A stretch of 64,000 nucleotides of DNA from Legionella israelensis (GCF_004571175.1 NZ_CP038273.1:62001-126000); one strand, 5' to 3'; shown: positions 9,675 to 17,663, numbered from the stretch's first letter. Notes: a model not told the origin generated them from the letters alone. Made by a program: numbers and translations.

Positions 9675-10325
9675 GTGAAAAGATATAAATTTAATGCCGA
9701 AGGCTATAGATATTATATAGATAGTGAGATAGAGCTCTCCGAACAAGAGCTATGTAAGATACAAAAAATAATATCCAGCTTTCCGCATGCTTCAAAATCA
9801 AGGGAGTCAATTAAACAGTTTTTAGAATTTTCTCCTGATGAAACCCCTAAGTATATTCTTGCTATTACTGCAAATGCTTTTGATTGCTGTGGTAATACAA
9901 TGTTGGGAGTAGCATGTGAGTATGGCTACTCTGTTAATGCAGTACAAAAATTAATTAACATGGGTGCAAATGTAGATATGCCCGATCACAATATGAATAA
10001 GCTAGCACTTCACTGGGCAATAAATAATAAAAAATCATTTAGAGACAAGGGTTCTGTTGAGGCGGTAGAAGTCGTTCGCTGTTTACTTAAAAATGGAGCA
10101 AAAACTGATATTAGATGCTATCAAAATGAGACCCTTCTTGAATATGCTAAAAGTCGGGGATTTACAGCAGCAGCCAATTTAATCGAGAGTCACTCCAATA
10201 AGCAACCTGAAAATAAATCGAAAATAGGATGTTCTGATCTTGCTTTTTTTTTCACCAATACTACAAAAGAAAAAGAAACTTATTGTGGATTTAAACCTGG
10301 ATTTCTCTTAAACGATAATTTTTAA
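9675..10325 (+). CDS. Ankyrin-repeat protein, transposon passenger, candidate effector
   Basis: A 216-residue protein. Residues about 70-175 form two to three ankyrin repeats: GNTMLGVACEYGYSVNAVQKL followed by LINMGANVDMPD, then NKLALHWAINN with VVRCLLKNGAKTDI, then ETLLEYAKSRGFTAAANLI. The first 65 residues and last 40 are unrecognised, and no signal peptide or membrane segment is visible. The start is GTG at 9675 with GGAG 7 bases upstream. Its start overlaps the stop of a short in-frame reading that runs across the transposon end. Ankyrin proteins are a major class of Legionella Dot/Icm effectors, so that role is a plausible inference. It lies inside the Tn3-family element, between the left end and the recombinase. 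Confidence 0.75.
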   Translation: MKRYKFNAEGYRYYIDSEIELSEQELCKIQKIISSFPHASKSRESIKQFLEFSPDETPKYILAITANAFDCCGNTMLGVACEYGYSVNAVQKLINMGANVDMPDHNMNKLALHWAINNKKSFRDKGSVEAVEVVRCLLKNGAKTDIRCYQNETLLEYAKSRGFTAAANLIESHSNKQPENKSKIGCSDLAFFFTNTTKEKETYCGFKPGFLLNDNF

Positions 10326-10345
10326 ATCTATACGTATAATAATCC

Positions 10346-10430
10346 TTATGCGATGAAAATTCCATCAACTCATCGCATAATTTACTTTTTTGTGCTAGAT
10401 TATCTATAAATAATCTAATCGCATAATTAG
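10346..10430. other. Putative resolution (recombination) site of the Tn3-family element
   Basis: The 107-base gap before the recombinase gene is packed with related motifs. TTATGCGATGA (10346-10356) and its exact inverse TCATCGCATAA (10370-10380) are separated by 13 bases. A third copy, TAATCGCATAA, lies at 10416-10426 in direct orientation. Between them GATTAT and ATAATC (10398-10415) form another dyad with a 6-base centre. TnpI-type Tn3 elements such as Tn4430 place their internal resolution site, made of an inverted-repeat core plus direct-repeat accessory motifs, at this position. The functional assignment is inferred; which dyad is the core is not decidable here. Confidence 0.5.
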
Positions 10431-10432
10431 TA

Positions 10433-11308
10433 ATGGCAAAAAACACCCAAATTGAAACCTACATCAATTACCAAAAATCGACTGATAAATCGCCGTTGAC
10501 CCTGGCAAGTTATCAAAGCGACTTGTTTCAATTTGTAATATGGTTTGAATCGGTTAATAAAACTGATATGAGACTGACCAACATTACTCCAACTGACGCA
10601 CGTCAATACAAACAACATTTAATTGATTCGGGGCTTAAGGCCCCAACAATTAACCGACGCTTGCTGTCTTTAAAATATTTTTTGGAATGGGGATGGAAAA
10701 CAAAGAAAATCAAGTATCGATTCCCCTTTCCAAAAACAGTAAAACAATCTCAAGCGATGCCAAAATGGTTGAACCGCAACCAGCAGAACCAATTAATGCG
10801 ACACGCCGAGCAGTTCGGAAGCAAGCGAGATGCTGCTATTGTGAGAATACTTCTTAATACGGGTTTACGTGTCAGTGAGTTGTGTAATTTAAAGTGGAAT
10901 GACATAAGCTTAAGTGAACGCAAAGGCCGCCTGTCTATTAATGCTGGCAAGGGCTGTAAATACCGTGAAGTTCCTTTGAATAAAGATGCCAGGATTGCCT
11001 TCCAAGACTTGGGATATGCACAACATGCAGGTTCTAATGAATATATTTTTAATGGCCAGCGAGGTGTCCTTAGTCCTCGAGGAATTCAACTGATGTTAAA
11101 ACGATTGCATACCCCAGAAGACCTTGGCATGATTTCTCCTCATCAATTAAGACATACTTTTTGTAAAAATCTCATCGATGCTGGAATAAGCTTAGAGAAA
11201 GTAGCCTCACTTGCAGGGCATGAGCGGTTAGATACAACGAAACTTTACTGTCAACCATCCTTTTCCGATTTAAGTGAGGCTGTAGAAAGGATTGGGGAGA
11301 TTGAGTAA
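10433..11308 (+). CDS. tnpI: Tyrosine recombinase (TnpI-like resolvase)
   Basis: A 291-residue XerC/D-like recombinase. An N-terminal SAM-like core-binding domain (residues 1-95) precedes the catalytic domain. Catalytic residues are visible as the Arg in NTGLRVSELCNL, HQLRHTFCKNL (H-x-x-R), the second His in LAGHERLDTT and the Tyr in KLYCQPS. It is translated just upstream of TnpA (stop and start overlap in TAATG) and downstream of a repeat-rich candidate target, so its likely task is resolving cointegrates of the element. A less likely alternative is that it is an unrelated integrase. Confidence 0.85.
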   Translation: MAKNTQIETYINYQKSTDKSPLTLASYQSDLFQFVIWFESVNKTDMRLTNITPTDARQYKQHLIDSGLKAPTINRRLLSLKYFLEWGWKTKKIKYRFPFPKTVKQSQAMPKWLNRNQQNQLMRHAEQFGSKRDAAIVRILLNTGLRVSELCNLKWNDISLSERKGRLSINAGKGCKYREVPLNKDARIAFQDLGYAQHAGSNEYIFNGQRGVLSPRGIQLMLKRLHTPEDLGMISPHQLRHTFCKNLIDAGISLEKVASLAGHERLDTTKLYCQPSFSDLSEAVERIGEIE

Positions 11309-14300
11309 TGCGTTTAATTGAAGTATTACCAAATTATGAAGCCAAGCGTTTTGATAAACCGCCAGTATTAACCCAGGATGAACGAAAATCTTGTTTTCAG
11401 GTTGATCTCTCTATTTCATCAATGTTTGATAAAACAAAACAGGATATTAATAAGTTAGGGCTTTTGCTGCAATATGGTTACTTTAAAGTAACTGGTAAAT
11501 TCTTTACCGCAAAAACATTCAAGTCTGCTGATATAAAAGTTGCTGCAAAAATAATAGGCATCACACCACCAAAGGATTTTATACATCAATATGGTGATAG
11601 AACAAGGCAAAAGCATCGGTTATTCATATTGGAAAATACTGGGTTCCTCCCATTTAACAATAAAATAGATTTCTTTGAAGAGGCCATCATAGACATGGTC
11701 GATAAACAGATGCATCCTCGCAAACTGTTTTATGCACTAGTTGAGCAGCTAAGACAAAAGAAAATAGAATTGCCAAGCTATGATAGAATCGCAAGAACCA
11801 TCACGGATAAACTTCATGCATTTGAGGCAAGGGTCACAAAAAATATTGCCGAAGTTATTACAACCAAGCAACAAGAGGCATTGGAACAGTTGGTGTCAAA
11901 AGAAGGAGAGCCTTATGAGAGGGCTTTGTTAACACGTCTGAAAAACATATCCCAATCAATGCAGCCCGCTAAAATCAAACAGGACATGCGCAATTTTTTA
12001 ATTATAAAAAAACTTCATCGAGAACTAATATCTGTAATAGAGAAACTGGCTTTATCTTCTGAGGCGATTAAATATTATGCGGGTTGGGTAAACAAGGCGA
12101 AAACAACACAACTTGCTGAGATGGCTGATACCCATAAGAGAAATCTGTATTTAATAGCATTTATTGACTATTGGTATAGGCTTTGGCAGGATAATCTTGT
12201 TGATATTTTGTTAAAATCAGTTCAACAACACTTAAATAAGGCGGCTCGTGAAGTTGATTTATTAATTAAGGACAGGTTGCCTGAAAAAAACAGACTGGCC
12301 AAATCAGTCATCACTGGTTTTAATAATGCCAAAGATACCTTAGATAAAGTTCAACGAGTCGTTCATGATATTAATTTAAATAATGATGAAAAGGTTAGGG
12401 AACTCAATAATATTCTACCTAAAGAAAATCATTCATTTTCTCAGGTCGAACTGGATGCGAAGGAATTACAGCTTCAGATGGAAAATGAGAAAAAATGCAA
12501 TGATGAATTTAATGTGCTGAGTAACTTGTCCAGGAAGCTACAAAATCGTGTTGCCGAAATTATAAAGCATCTAAGCTTTGAGTATGAGGATAATGCAAAA
12601 GCGATTTTTCAGGCAATTGAGTTCTATCAAAACAATAAAACAATAACTGCTACTGCACCAAATGAATTTTTAGATGATCATGAGTACCAGGCTATTCATC
12701 GTGATGGGAAGTTTAACATATCGCTTTATAAAGCCATCTTGTTTTGCAAAGTTGCTCAAGCTATAAAATGTGGCCAGATAAGTTTGAATTATTCGCTCCG
12801 TTATTTGTCTATTGATTCTTACTTGCTTGATGAACAGTATTGGCATAAACATAAAACCCATTTGTTAGAAAAACTTGGACTTACCGAGTTTAGTGATGCC
12901 GAAAAAGTACTTTCTTTATTGCGAAGCACGCTGGATAAACAATTTTTTGATGTGAACCAACGTATTGTTCAAGGAGTCAATAATTATATAACAATTCGCA
13001 AAGATGGCGGGTTTTCGGTCTACACGCCAGCGGTGGAAAAACCCAAGTATGACTCTATTACAAGTATTATTGGCGAAGGTAAATATATTCCCATTTTACA
13101 AATGATGGCGCAAATGAATGCATTAACCAAATTCACAGCCTGTTTTAAACACCACAAAATTACCGGCTCGAAAACACCACCAGAAAATGAAATCTTTTAT
13201 GCAGGTATCTTTGGCTTAGGAAGCAACATCGGGCTTCATAAACTTAGCCATACAGCTATTGGTATTAATTATAATACTCTGTCTCATGCTGTTAACTGGT
13301 ATTTTTCCTTAGATAACCTTCATGCCGTTAATCAATCACTTGTGGATCTGATGAGTAAATTATGGTTGCCTCAGAAATTTAAGAGAGAGCGAGACTTGTT
13401 GCACACATCCAGTGATGGCAAAAAGCAATGCGTATCAGCAGAGTCACTGAATACCAACTTTTCCTATAAGTACTTTGGCAATGGAAAAGGAGCCAGTGTT
13501 TACCGTTTTATCGATGAGCGTGGCATCTTATTTTATTCAACGGTATTTACCAGCAGTGAACGTGATGCTGCTTATGTGATCGATGGTTTGTTGCACAATG
13601 ATGCGGTTTCATCCGACATGCACTCTACAGACACACATGGCTACACTGAAAAAGTGTTTGCTATATCACACCTACTCAGTGTGACTTTTGCGCCACGACT
13701 TAAAGATATTGCTTCACAAAAGCTGGTCAGCTTTGGAAAACTAAAAAATATATTAGAAAGTAAGGAGTATCCCATATTACCCACTTACTATGTTAATGAG
13801 AGTAAAATTAAACGATATTGGGATAACATATTAAGGTTGATTGCAACAATAAAACTACGGGAACACCGTGCCTCAACAATTCTAAAAAGATTAAGCGAAT
13901 ACTCAAATCAACATCCACTGGAAGAATCCCTTAAAGATTTTGGCCGTATCATCAAATCAATCTTTATCCTGAAATATATAGACGATGTGCAATGGCGGCA
14001 GGCTATTGAAAAACAATTAAACAAGGGCGAGTTAGCCAATAAATTTTCTGATGCCATATCTTTTGCTGATCCGAATATTTTAGAACCCTTAAAAGAAGAT
14101 CAGGAAATTACGGTTATGTGCAAAACAATTATCCAAAACATTATTATTTTATGGAACTATATCGAGTTAACCAAAGTAGTGATGCAAGTAGAAAATGATG
14201 AGAGGAATATTCTTCTTGAAAATATTACCAATGCATCTATTTTGACCTGGCAACATGTCAATCTGCACGGTACATATGATTTTAGTAACCTGTTTAGTTC

Positions 14301-14352
14301 AAATGATTCTGAATTTATATTGGATGAGGTAATTAATTTTAGGGCAGCTTAA
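11308..14352 (+). CDS. tnpA: Tn3-family transposase TnpA
   Basis: A 1014-residue protein, the usual length of Tn3-family TnpA (about 960-1010). The N-terminal 600 residues bind the transposon ends. The C-terminal DDE domain shows the first Asp in LLHTSSDGKKQ and the second in SSDMHSTDTHGYTEKVF. The catalytic Glu lies late in the chain, in the LREHRASTILKRL region or shortly after it. It carries out replicative transposition. The reading frame is intact over 3 kb. It overlaps the recombinase stop by one base. Confidence 0.95.
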   Translation: MRLIEVLPNYEAKRFDKPPVLTQDERKSCFQVDLSISSMFDKTKQDINKLGLLLQYGYFKVTGKFFTAKTFKSADIKVAAKIIGITPPKDFIHQYGDRTRQKHRLFILENTGFLPFNNKIDFFEEAIIDMVDKQMHPRKLFYALVEQLRQKKIELPSYDRIARTITDKLHAFEARVTKNIAEVITTKQQEALEQLVSKEGEPYERALLTRLKNISQSMQPAKIKQDMRNFLIIKKLHRELISVIEKLALSSEAIKYYAGWVNKAKTTQLAEMADTHKRNLYLIAFIDYWYRLWQDNLVDILLKSVQQHLNKAAREVDLLIKDRLPEKNRLAKSVITGFNNAKDTLDKVQRVVHDINLNNDEKVRELNNILPKENHSFSQVELDAKELQLQMENEKKCNDEFNVLSNLSRKLQNRVAEIIKHLSFEYEDNAKAIFQAIEFYQNNKTITATAPNEFLDDHEYQAIHRDGKFNISLYKAILFCKVAQAIKCGQISLNYSLRYLSIDSYLLDEQYWHKHKTHLLEKLGLTEFSDAEKVLSLLRSTLDKQFFDVNQRIVQGVNNYITIRKDGGFSVYTPAVEKPKYDSITSIIGEGKYIPILQMMAQMNALTKFTACFKHHKITGSKTPPENEIFYAGIFGLGSNIGLHKLSHTAIGINYNTLSHAVNWYFSLDNLHAVNQSLVDLMSKLWLPQKFKRERDLLHTSSDGKKQCVSAESLNTNFSYKYFGNGKGASVYRFIDERGILFYSTVFTSSERDAAYVIDGLLHNDAVSSDMHSTDTHGYTEKVFAISHLLSVTFAPRLKDIASQKLVSFGKLKNILESKEYPILPTYYVNESKIKRYWDNILRLIATIKLREHRASTILKRLSEYSNQHPLEESLKDFGRIIKSIFILKYIDDVQWRQAIEKQLNKGELANKFSDAISFADPNILEPLKEDQEITVMCKTIIQNIIILWNYIELTKVVMQVENDERNILLENITNASILTWQHVNLHGTYDFSNLFSSNDSEFILDEVINFRAA

Positions 14353-14380
14353 GTGAATTACATTAATATGGGACATAAAT

Positions 14381-14617
14381 ATGCCAACAGTTTTAAGGAT
14401 TAGAGGTTACCGGTTTTTCTTCTATAGTCTTGAGGGATCGGAACCCCCTCATATTCATATTGAACATGGGGATAAGGTGGGAAAATTTTGGCTTGAACCT
14501 GTAAGCCTGGCCAGCTCATATGGGTTTAGAAGCCATGAGCTAGGAAAACTTAGGCTCTTGGTTATTGAACATAAAGAATTATTTTTGGAGAAATGGTATG
14601 AATACTTTAGCTATTAA
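14381..14617 (+). CDS. DUF4160 protein, putative toxin component
   Basis: A 78-residue protein that starts MPTVLRIRGYRFFFYS and contains the family core EPPHIHIEHGD, with paired histidines, and the C-terminal ELGKLRLLVIEHKELFLEKW. DUF4160 proteins are encoded directly before DUF2442 proteins in many bacteria and such pairs are predicted toxin-antitoxin modules. TA genes are known as integral parts of many Tn3-family transposition modules. A GGGA site precedes the ATG. The gene overlaps the DUF2442 gene by 20 bases. Confidence 0.75.
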   Translation: MPTVLRIRGYRFFFYSLEGSEPPHIHIEHGDKVGKFWLEPVSLASSYGFRSHELGKLRLLVIEHKELFLEKWYEYFSY

Positions 14618-14843
14618 ATTTGATGATCACGCGGTTGATGTAAGTTTTACAAAAACTTCATTACACTTTGTATTGGCAGATGGTCGAGAAATTTCAGCAC
14701 CTCTTGAATGGTTTCCACGTCTTAGAGATGCAACGGATGATGAACGTAAAAATTGGCGGTTTATTGGTAATGGTCTTGGAGTGCATTGGTCAAAGATTGA
14801 TGAAGATGTCTCTGTTAAGGCTTTAATGAAGGGAACTGATTAA
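14598..14843 (+). CDS. DUF2442 protein, putative antitoxin component
   Basis: An 81-residue protein beginning MNTLAIKFDDHAVDVSF. It has the family motifs FVLADGREISAPLEWFPRL and WRFIGNGLGVHWSKIDEDVSV. The start at 14598 is preferred over an in-frame ATG at 14565 because GGAG lies 7 bases before it. It overlaps the DUF4160 gene, typical of paired TA genes. The exact roles of the two partners are inferred from genome-context predictions. Confidence 0.75.
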   Translation: MNTLAIKFDDHAVDVSFTKTSLHFVLADGREISAPLEWFPRLRDATDDERKNWRFIGNGLGVHWSKIDEDVSVKALMKGTD

Positions 14844-15016
14844 TTAATATATCGACTTTTATGCTTTTTTGCGCTTTAATAATTATGCGATTAGTTATAA
14901 GGGTCAGTTTGTGTTGATAATACTGGTCCTATATTGTTTTATTAAGTTGATTTTAATCAAGATAAATTTCAAGAACAGATGCAAATTTGTTTTTAATTTA
15001 AACAGAATCGCTCTCT
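14844..15016. other. Transposon right-end noncoding region with an inverted copy of the recombination motif
   Basis: No gene is seen here. ATTATGCGATTAG at 14882-14894, flanked by a further matching base pair on each side, is the inverse of the CTAATCGCATAATTA motif at 10415-10429, which lies just upstream of the recombinase gene. Thus copies of this recombinase-proximal motif flank the recombinase-transposase-TA module in inverted orientation. The remaining sequence is AT-rich. Confidence 0.45.
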
Positions 15017-15051
15017 CAGTTCGCATTTGCCCCGTTTCTGTAATTTAACCC
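15017..15051 (-). repeat. Right terminal inverted repeat of the Tn3-family element
   Basis: The inverted partner of 9598-9632, with one mismatch in 35. It is followed immediately by ACATTT (15052-15057), the second copy of the target duplication. Confidence 0.9.
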
Positions 15052-15162
15052 ACATTTACATGGCCTGAGCTTGAGCTTATTTTAACTTTCCAGATTATTG
15101 TTTAAGCGGACTAAAAAATGATTAAATAACACGCACTCATCTCATCAAATCCGTGTAAACGC

Positions 15163-16752
15163 TTAATTAACCCCACTCTTCTCAGGCATTTCCAAAGCAG
15201 GTAAGCTGCGCATGTTTTCAAGTTCGGAAGGGTTTACATGAAAGGGCAGCAAAGCTTCGAGCTGTTCGATGGTTTCAGCATATTGGATGTTGGTCAGTGC
15301 GTATTTCAACCATGCGAAAGCATCAACCTGGTGTTGCTTACAGGTTTCGATGAGGGAATAGAGGATAGCACCTGCTTTGGCGCCCGTTTCGTTGCCATGA
15401 AAGAGCCAGTTTTTTCGTCCGATGACGAAAGGTTTAATGGAGCGCTCTGTTCGGTTGTTATCTATTTCGAGACGGCCATCGTCAAGGTATCGTTTGAGCG
15501 CAACCCAGTGCGTCAACAGGTAATGAACGGCTTTGCCCAATGGGCTTTTCGGTGGGATATTGATTTTTTTATCTTCAACAAAGTCTTTGAGTTCATCAAG
15601 AATAGGTTTGGCCTCTTTTTGTCTTGCCTGATAAATATCGTCTGGTGCAGCCTTTGCCTCTTTGAGGGAAGCTTCCAGCTGATAAAGCTCGGTAAAATAG
15701 GTCAAGACTTTATGGGCAATGCCTTTTTTCTTGCCGGCAAGTTTGACCACATCGACAAAATACCTTCTGGCGTGCGCCATACAGGCAACATGGGTAACAT
15801 GGTCTTCTTTGTCTAAAGCGACATAACCACCATAACAGTCAGCATGCAGGTAGCCGCTGAAGTCGGAAAAGAAATCAGCCGGTATCTGGTGAGTGCGTGA
15901 CGGATGGTACTGATAAACATAACAGCGTTTATCCGGTGGACCGCCAATGAATAGCCACATATAGGATTTTGATGTTGGCGGTTTGTTTTTCTGCTTGAGC
16001 ACCTGCACGGGTGTTTCATCCGCATAAGCGATGTCATAATCGTGAATGGCCGCAACCATGAGTTTAACCAGCGGCGTTAATAAATCAGCGGCTTTTACCA
16101 CCCAGTTGCAAAGCGTTGCTCTGGTAACGGGAATGCCCGCTTCTTTAAACATCGCCTCCTGGCGATAAAGCGGCATGTGGCGGTTAAACTTGGCATCAAT
16201 CACTGCTGCCAGTAAACCAGACGATGCAATGCTTTGTGGAATAGGTTGTTTCGGCAGTTTGGCCGTTTGAATGGTTTCTTCACATGTCTTGCAAGCGTAT
16301 TTTTTACGAACATGAACCACACGGAAGGTCATTTGCGGTACAACATCCAGTTGTTCTGAGATGTCGTCACCAATATGAGTTAACTCACAACCACAGTCGC
16401 AATGTTTTTCTTCATCGCTTAAGTCATGAATCTGCTCAACATAGGGTAATGACTTGGGCAGTGCTTTGCGGCCTGTGCCTTTTTTAGCACGGGTATAGGT
16501 AATGGTTTCAGTTTGAGAAGGCTCAACAGTCGATTCATCCTGTTCACTGGATGGCTCTGCTTCGTCAAATTGCAATGCCATTTGTTCCGGCACGACACCT
16601 TTTTCGCTTTTGCGGCCAAAGCGTGCATTACGGAATAAGTGCAGCTGGTGGCGAAGCGTTTCGATAGTGCTTTCCTGCTGAGCCAACAATGCCAACAAAC
16701 GCGCATTTTCTTCGCGTAATTGCTCTACTGTTAAGTCAGATTGTTGTTTCAT
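15163..16752 (-). CDS. tnpC: IS66-family transposase (TnpC)
   Basis: The DDE transposase of the IS66 element. From the preferred ATG it is 529 residues. An N-terminal leucine-rich coiled coil (EQLREENARLLALLAQQESTIE, cited here as residues about 10-30) is followed by a zinc-finger-like CDCGCEL segment and a CKTCEE pair. The catalytic Asp residues are in YADETPVQVL and LHADCYGGY, with the catalytic Glu in EIDNNRTERSIKPF. An in-frame ATG at 16809 would add 19 residues of unlikely sequence. The frame is intact. Long reading frames on the opposite strand are shadows. Confidence 0.93.
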   Translation of the reverse strand: MKQQSDLTVEQLREENARLLALLAQQESTIETLRHQLHLFRNARFGRKSEKGVVPEQMALQFDEAEPSSEQDESTVEPSQTETITYTRAKKGTGRKALPKSLPYVEQIHDLSDEEKHCDCGCELTHIGDDISEQLDVVPQMTFRVVHVRKKYACKTCEETIQTAKLPKQPIPQSIASSGLLAAVIDAKFNRHMPLYRQEAMFKEAGIPVTRATLCNWVVKAADLLTPLVKLMVAAIHDYDIAYADETPVQVLKQKNKPPTSKSYMWLFIGGPPDKRCYVYQYHPSRTHQIPADFFSDFSGYLHADCYGGYVALDKEDHVTHVACMAHARRYFVDVVKLAGKKKGIAHKVLTYFTELYQLEASLKEAKAAPDDIYQARQKEAKPILDELKDFVEDKKINIPPKSPLGKAVHYLLTHWVALKRYLDDGRLEIDNNRTERSIKPFVIGRKNWLFHGNETGAKAGAILYSLIETCKQHQVDAFAWLKYALTNIQYAETIEQLEALLPFHVNPSELENMRSLPALEMPEKSGVN

Positions 16753-16845
16753 CGTTGGTATTATTTGTGTTGTTTTAATGGGCACTATTATACCAAAATA
16801 AGCATGCAATGTAACGGTTTAATTTAATAAAATCATGAAGTTAAC

Positions 16846-17199
16846 TTAAAAATAATGCTTGAAATCAAGCATGGGAAATTCAGACATCAACTTAAATTCA
16901 AGCCCCGCCAACAACCAGTCCAACTGTTGGTGAGTAATGGCTTCAAGCTGGGTTGACGTCTTCTCCATCTTAAATTTTCCACGCTCTAAGCGCTTGTGAT
17001 AAAGCACAAAACCATTCTTATCCCAAAACAAACACTTAACCCTGTCACGGCTACGATTATAAAAAACGTAAACAGAACCATCGTTCGCCGGCGATTCAAA
17101 TTCCTCAATCACCATGGCAGCCAAGCCATTAATGGCTTTTCTGAAATCAACAGGTGTTGTTGCAACATAAATCGCTGTCGTTTCCGGTAAGCGCAACAT
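16846..17199 (-). CDS. tnpB: IS66 accessory protein TnpB
   Basis: A 117-residue IS66 Orf2 protein. The signature TTPVDFRKAINGLAAMV near residues 14-30 and the segment VYVFYNRSRDRVKCLFWDKNG near residues 43-64 are diagnostic. It is required for transposition of IS66 elements, though its biochemical task is not settled. Its start codon overlaps the last base of the tnpA stop, suggesting coupling. Confidence 0.95.
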   Translation of the reverse strand: MLRLPETTAIYVATTPVDFRKAINGLAAMVIEEFESPANDGSVYVFYNRSRDRVKCLFWDKNGFVLYHKRLERGKFKMEKTSTQLEAITHQQLDWLLAGLEFKLMSEFPMLDFKHYF

Positions 17200-17579
17200 T
17201 ATAACGCCCCTGCAAACGTTAAAACTTCACGTAAAATGACTTTGTCGGTCTGACCGCTGATTCCAAGGCGTACACCATTTGGCAACATTAACTGAATGGC
17301 CGGCTCATAGGGCGTGTTTGCCGAAGTAGGTTCAACAGCTGACTTAACCGCTAGAAAATGAGGGGATGTTCTCTGCGCTTTTGAAGCTTTAGGACGAAGA
17401 CGTCCTCGCCAATAACAAAACGCTGAATGACTTATGCCTTGCTGTTCACAGTAAACAGCTTGGGTTAAACCACTGACTTCCCATGAGTCATTATGAGATT
17501 GCCAAAATTCGCGTCGTGATCTTTTCGGATTGTCTGTCATGCTGATTTTCTCCGTTGTTAAAAATAAACGGAGTATCAA
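17199..17579 (-). CDS. tnpA: IS66 accessory protein TnpA
   Basis: A 126-residue IS66 Orf1 protein with an N-terminal helix-turn-helix-like region: REFWQSHNDSWEVSGLTQAV, then YCEQQGISHSAFCYWRGRL (residues about 24-62). The C-terminal part contains PNGVRLGISG, also typical of the family. It probably binds the element's ends. The start lies 25 bases inside the right terminal repeat. A later in-frame ATG (MTDNPKRSRREF, residue 14) is an alternative start. Confidence 0.9.
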   Translation of the reverse strand: MILRLFLTTEKISMTDNPKRSRREFWQSHNDSWEVSGLTQAVYCEQQGISHSAFCYWRGRLRPKASKAQRTSPHFLAVKSAVEPTSANTPYEPAIQLMLPNGVRLGISGQTDKVILREVLTFAGAL

Positions 17580-17663
17580 GGTTGGGAAGGAACTTTGCTA
17601 GGTGAGGTTAATTAAGCGCTTACAAATCCGTTCAGTATTTTTCAAAATAGGAACTAAAATGTT

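Larger units (their letters stand above)
9598..15051 (+). mobile_element. Complete Tn3-family transposon with tyrosine recombinase, ankyrin passenger and TA-like pair
   Basis: A 5.45-kb element bounded by terminal inverted repeats at 9598-9632 and 15017-15051 that agree at 34 of 35 positions. The repeats have a Tn3-type layout: an outer GGG, an inner CAGAAACGGG block, and a GCGAACTG inner end comparable with Tn21/Tn501 ends. The same ACATTT hexamer lies directly outside both ends (9592-9597 and 15052-15057), giving a 5-6 bp target duplication. In order it holds an ankyrin-repeat gene, a repeat-rich intergenic region, a tyrosine recombinase, a 1014-residue TnpA, and DUF4160 and DUF2442 genes. 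The architecture resembles TnpI-type Tn3 elements such as Tn4430. All parts look intact, so it may be active. Confidence 0.88.
15155..17623 (-). mobile_element. Complete IS66-family insertion sequence
   Basis: A 2469-base element. Its terminal inverted repeats are GTAAACGCTTAATTAACCCC at 15155-15174 and the inverse GTAAGCGCTTAATTAACCTC at 17604-17623, which agree at 18 of 20 positions. The GTAA ends are typical of IS66. An exact 8-base target duplication, AAATCCGT, flanks it (15147-15154 and 17624-17631). It contains the standard IS66 gene set tnpA, tnpB and tnpC in one orientation. By eye its composition is richer in G+C than its surroundings, suggesting foreign origin. It lies about 100 bases from the Tn3-family right end, outside that element. 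Confidence 0.95.

Noticed and set aside
9478-9678. A 66-codon gene starting at 9478
   Set aside because: The frame runs through the transposon junction and terminal repeat, so the full frame cannot be an ancestral gene. Only the 36-codon part from 9569 has a ribosome binding site.
10346-10430. A chromosomal dif-like XerC/D site
   Set aside because: The GCATAA half resembles dif arms, but no full 28-base arm-6-arm layout is present and the location inside a transposon before its own recombinase explains it better.
15238-15816. A 192-codon plus-strand frame across the IS66 transposase
   Set aside because: It is the opposite strand of tnpC, whose DDE motifs and codon pattern are clear. The peptide has no recognisable domain.
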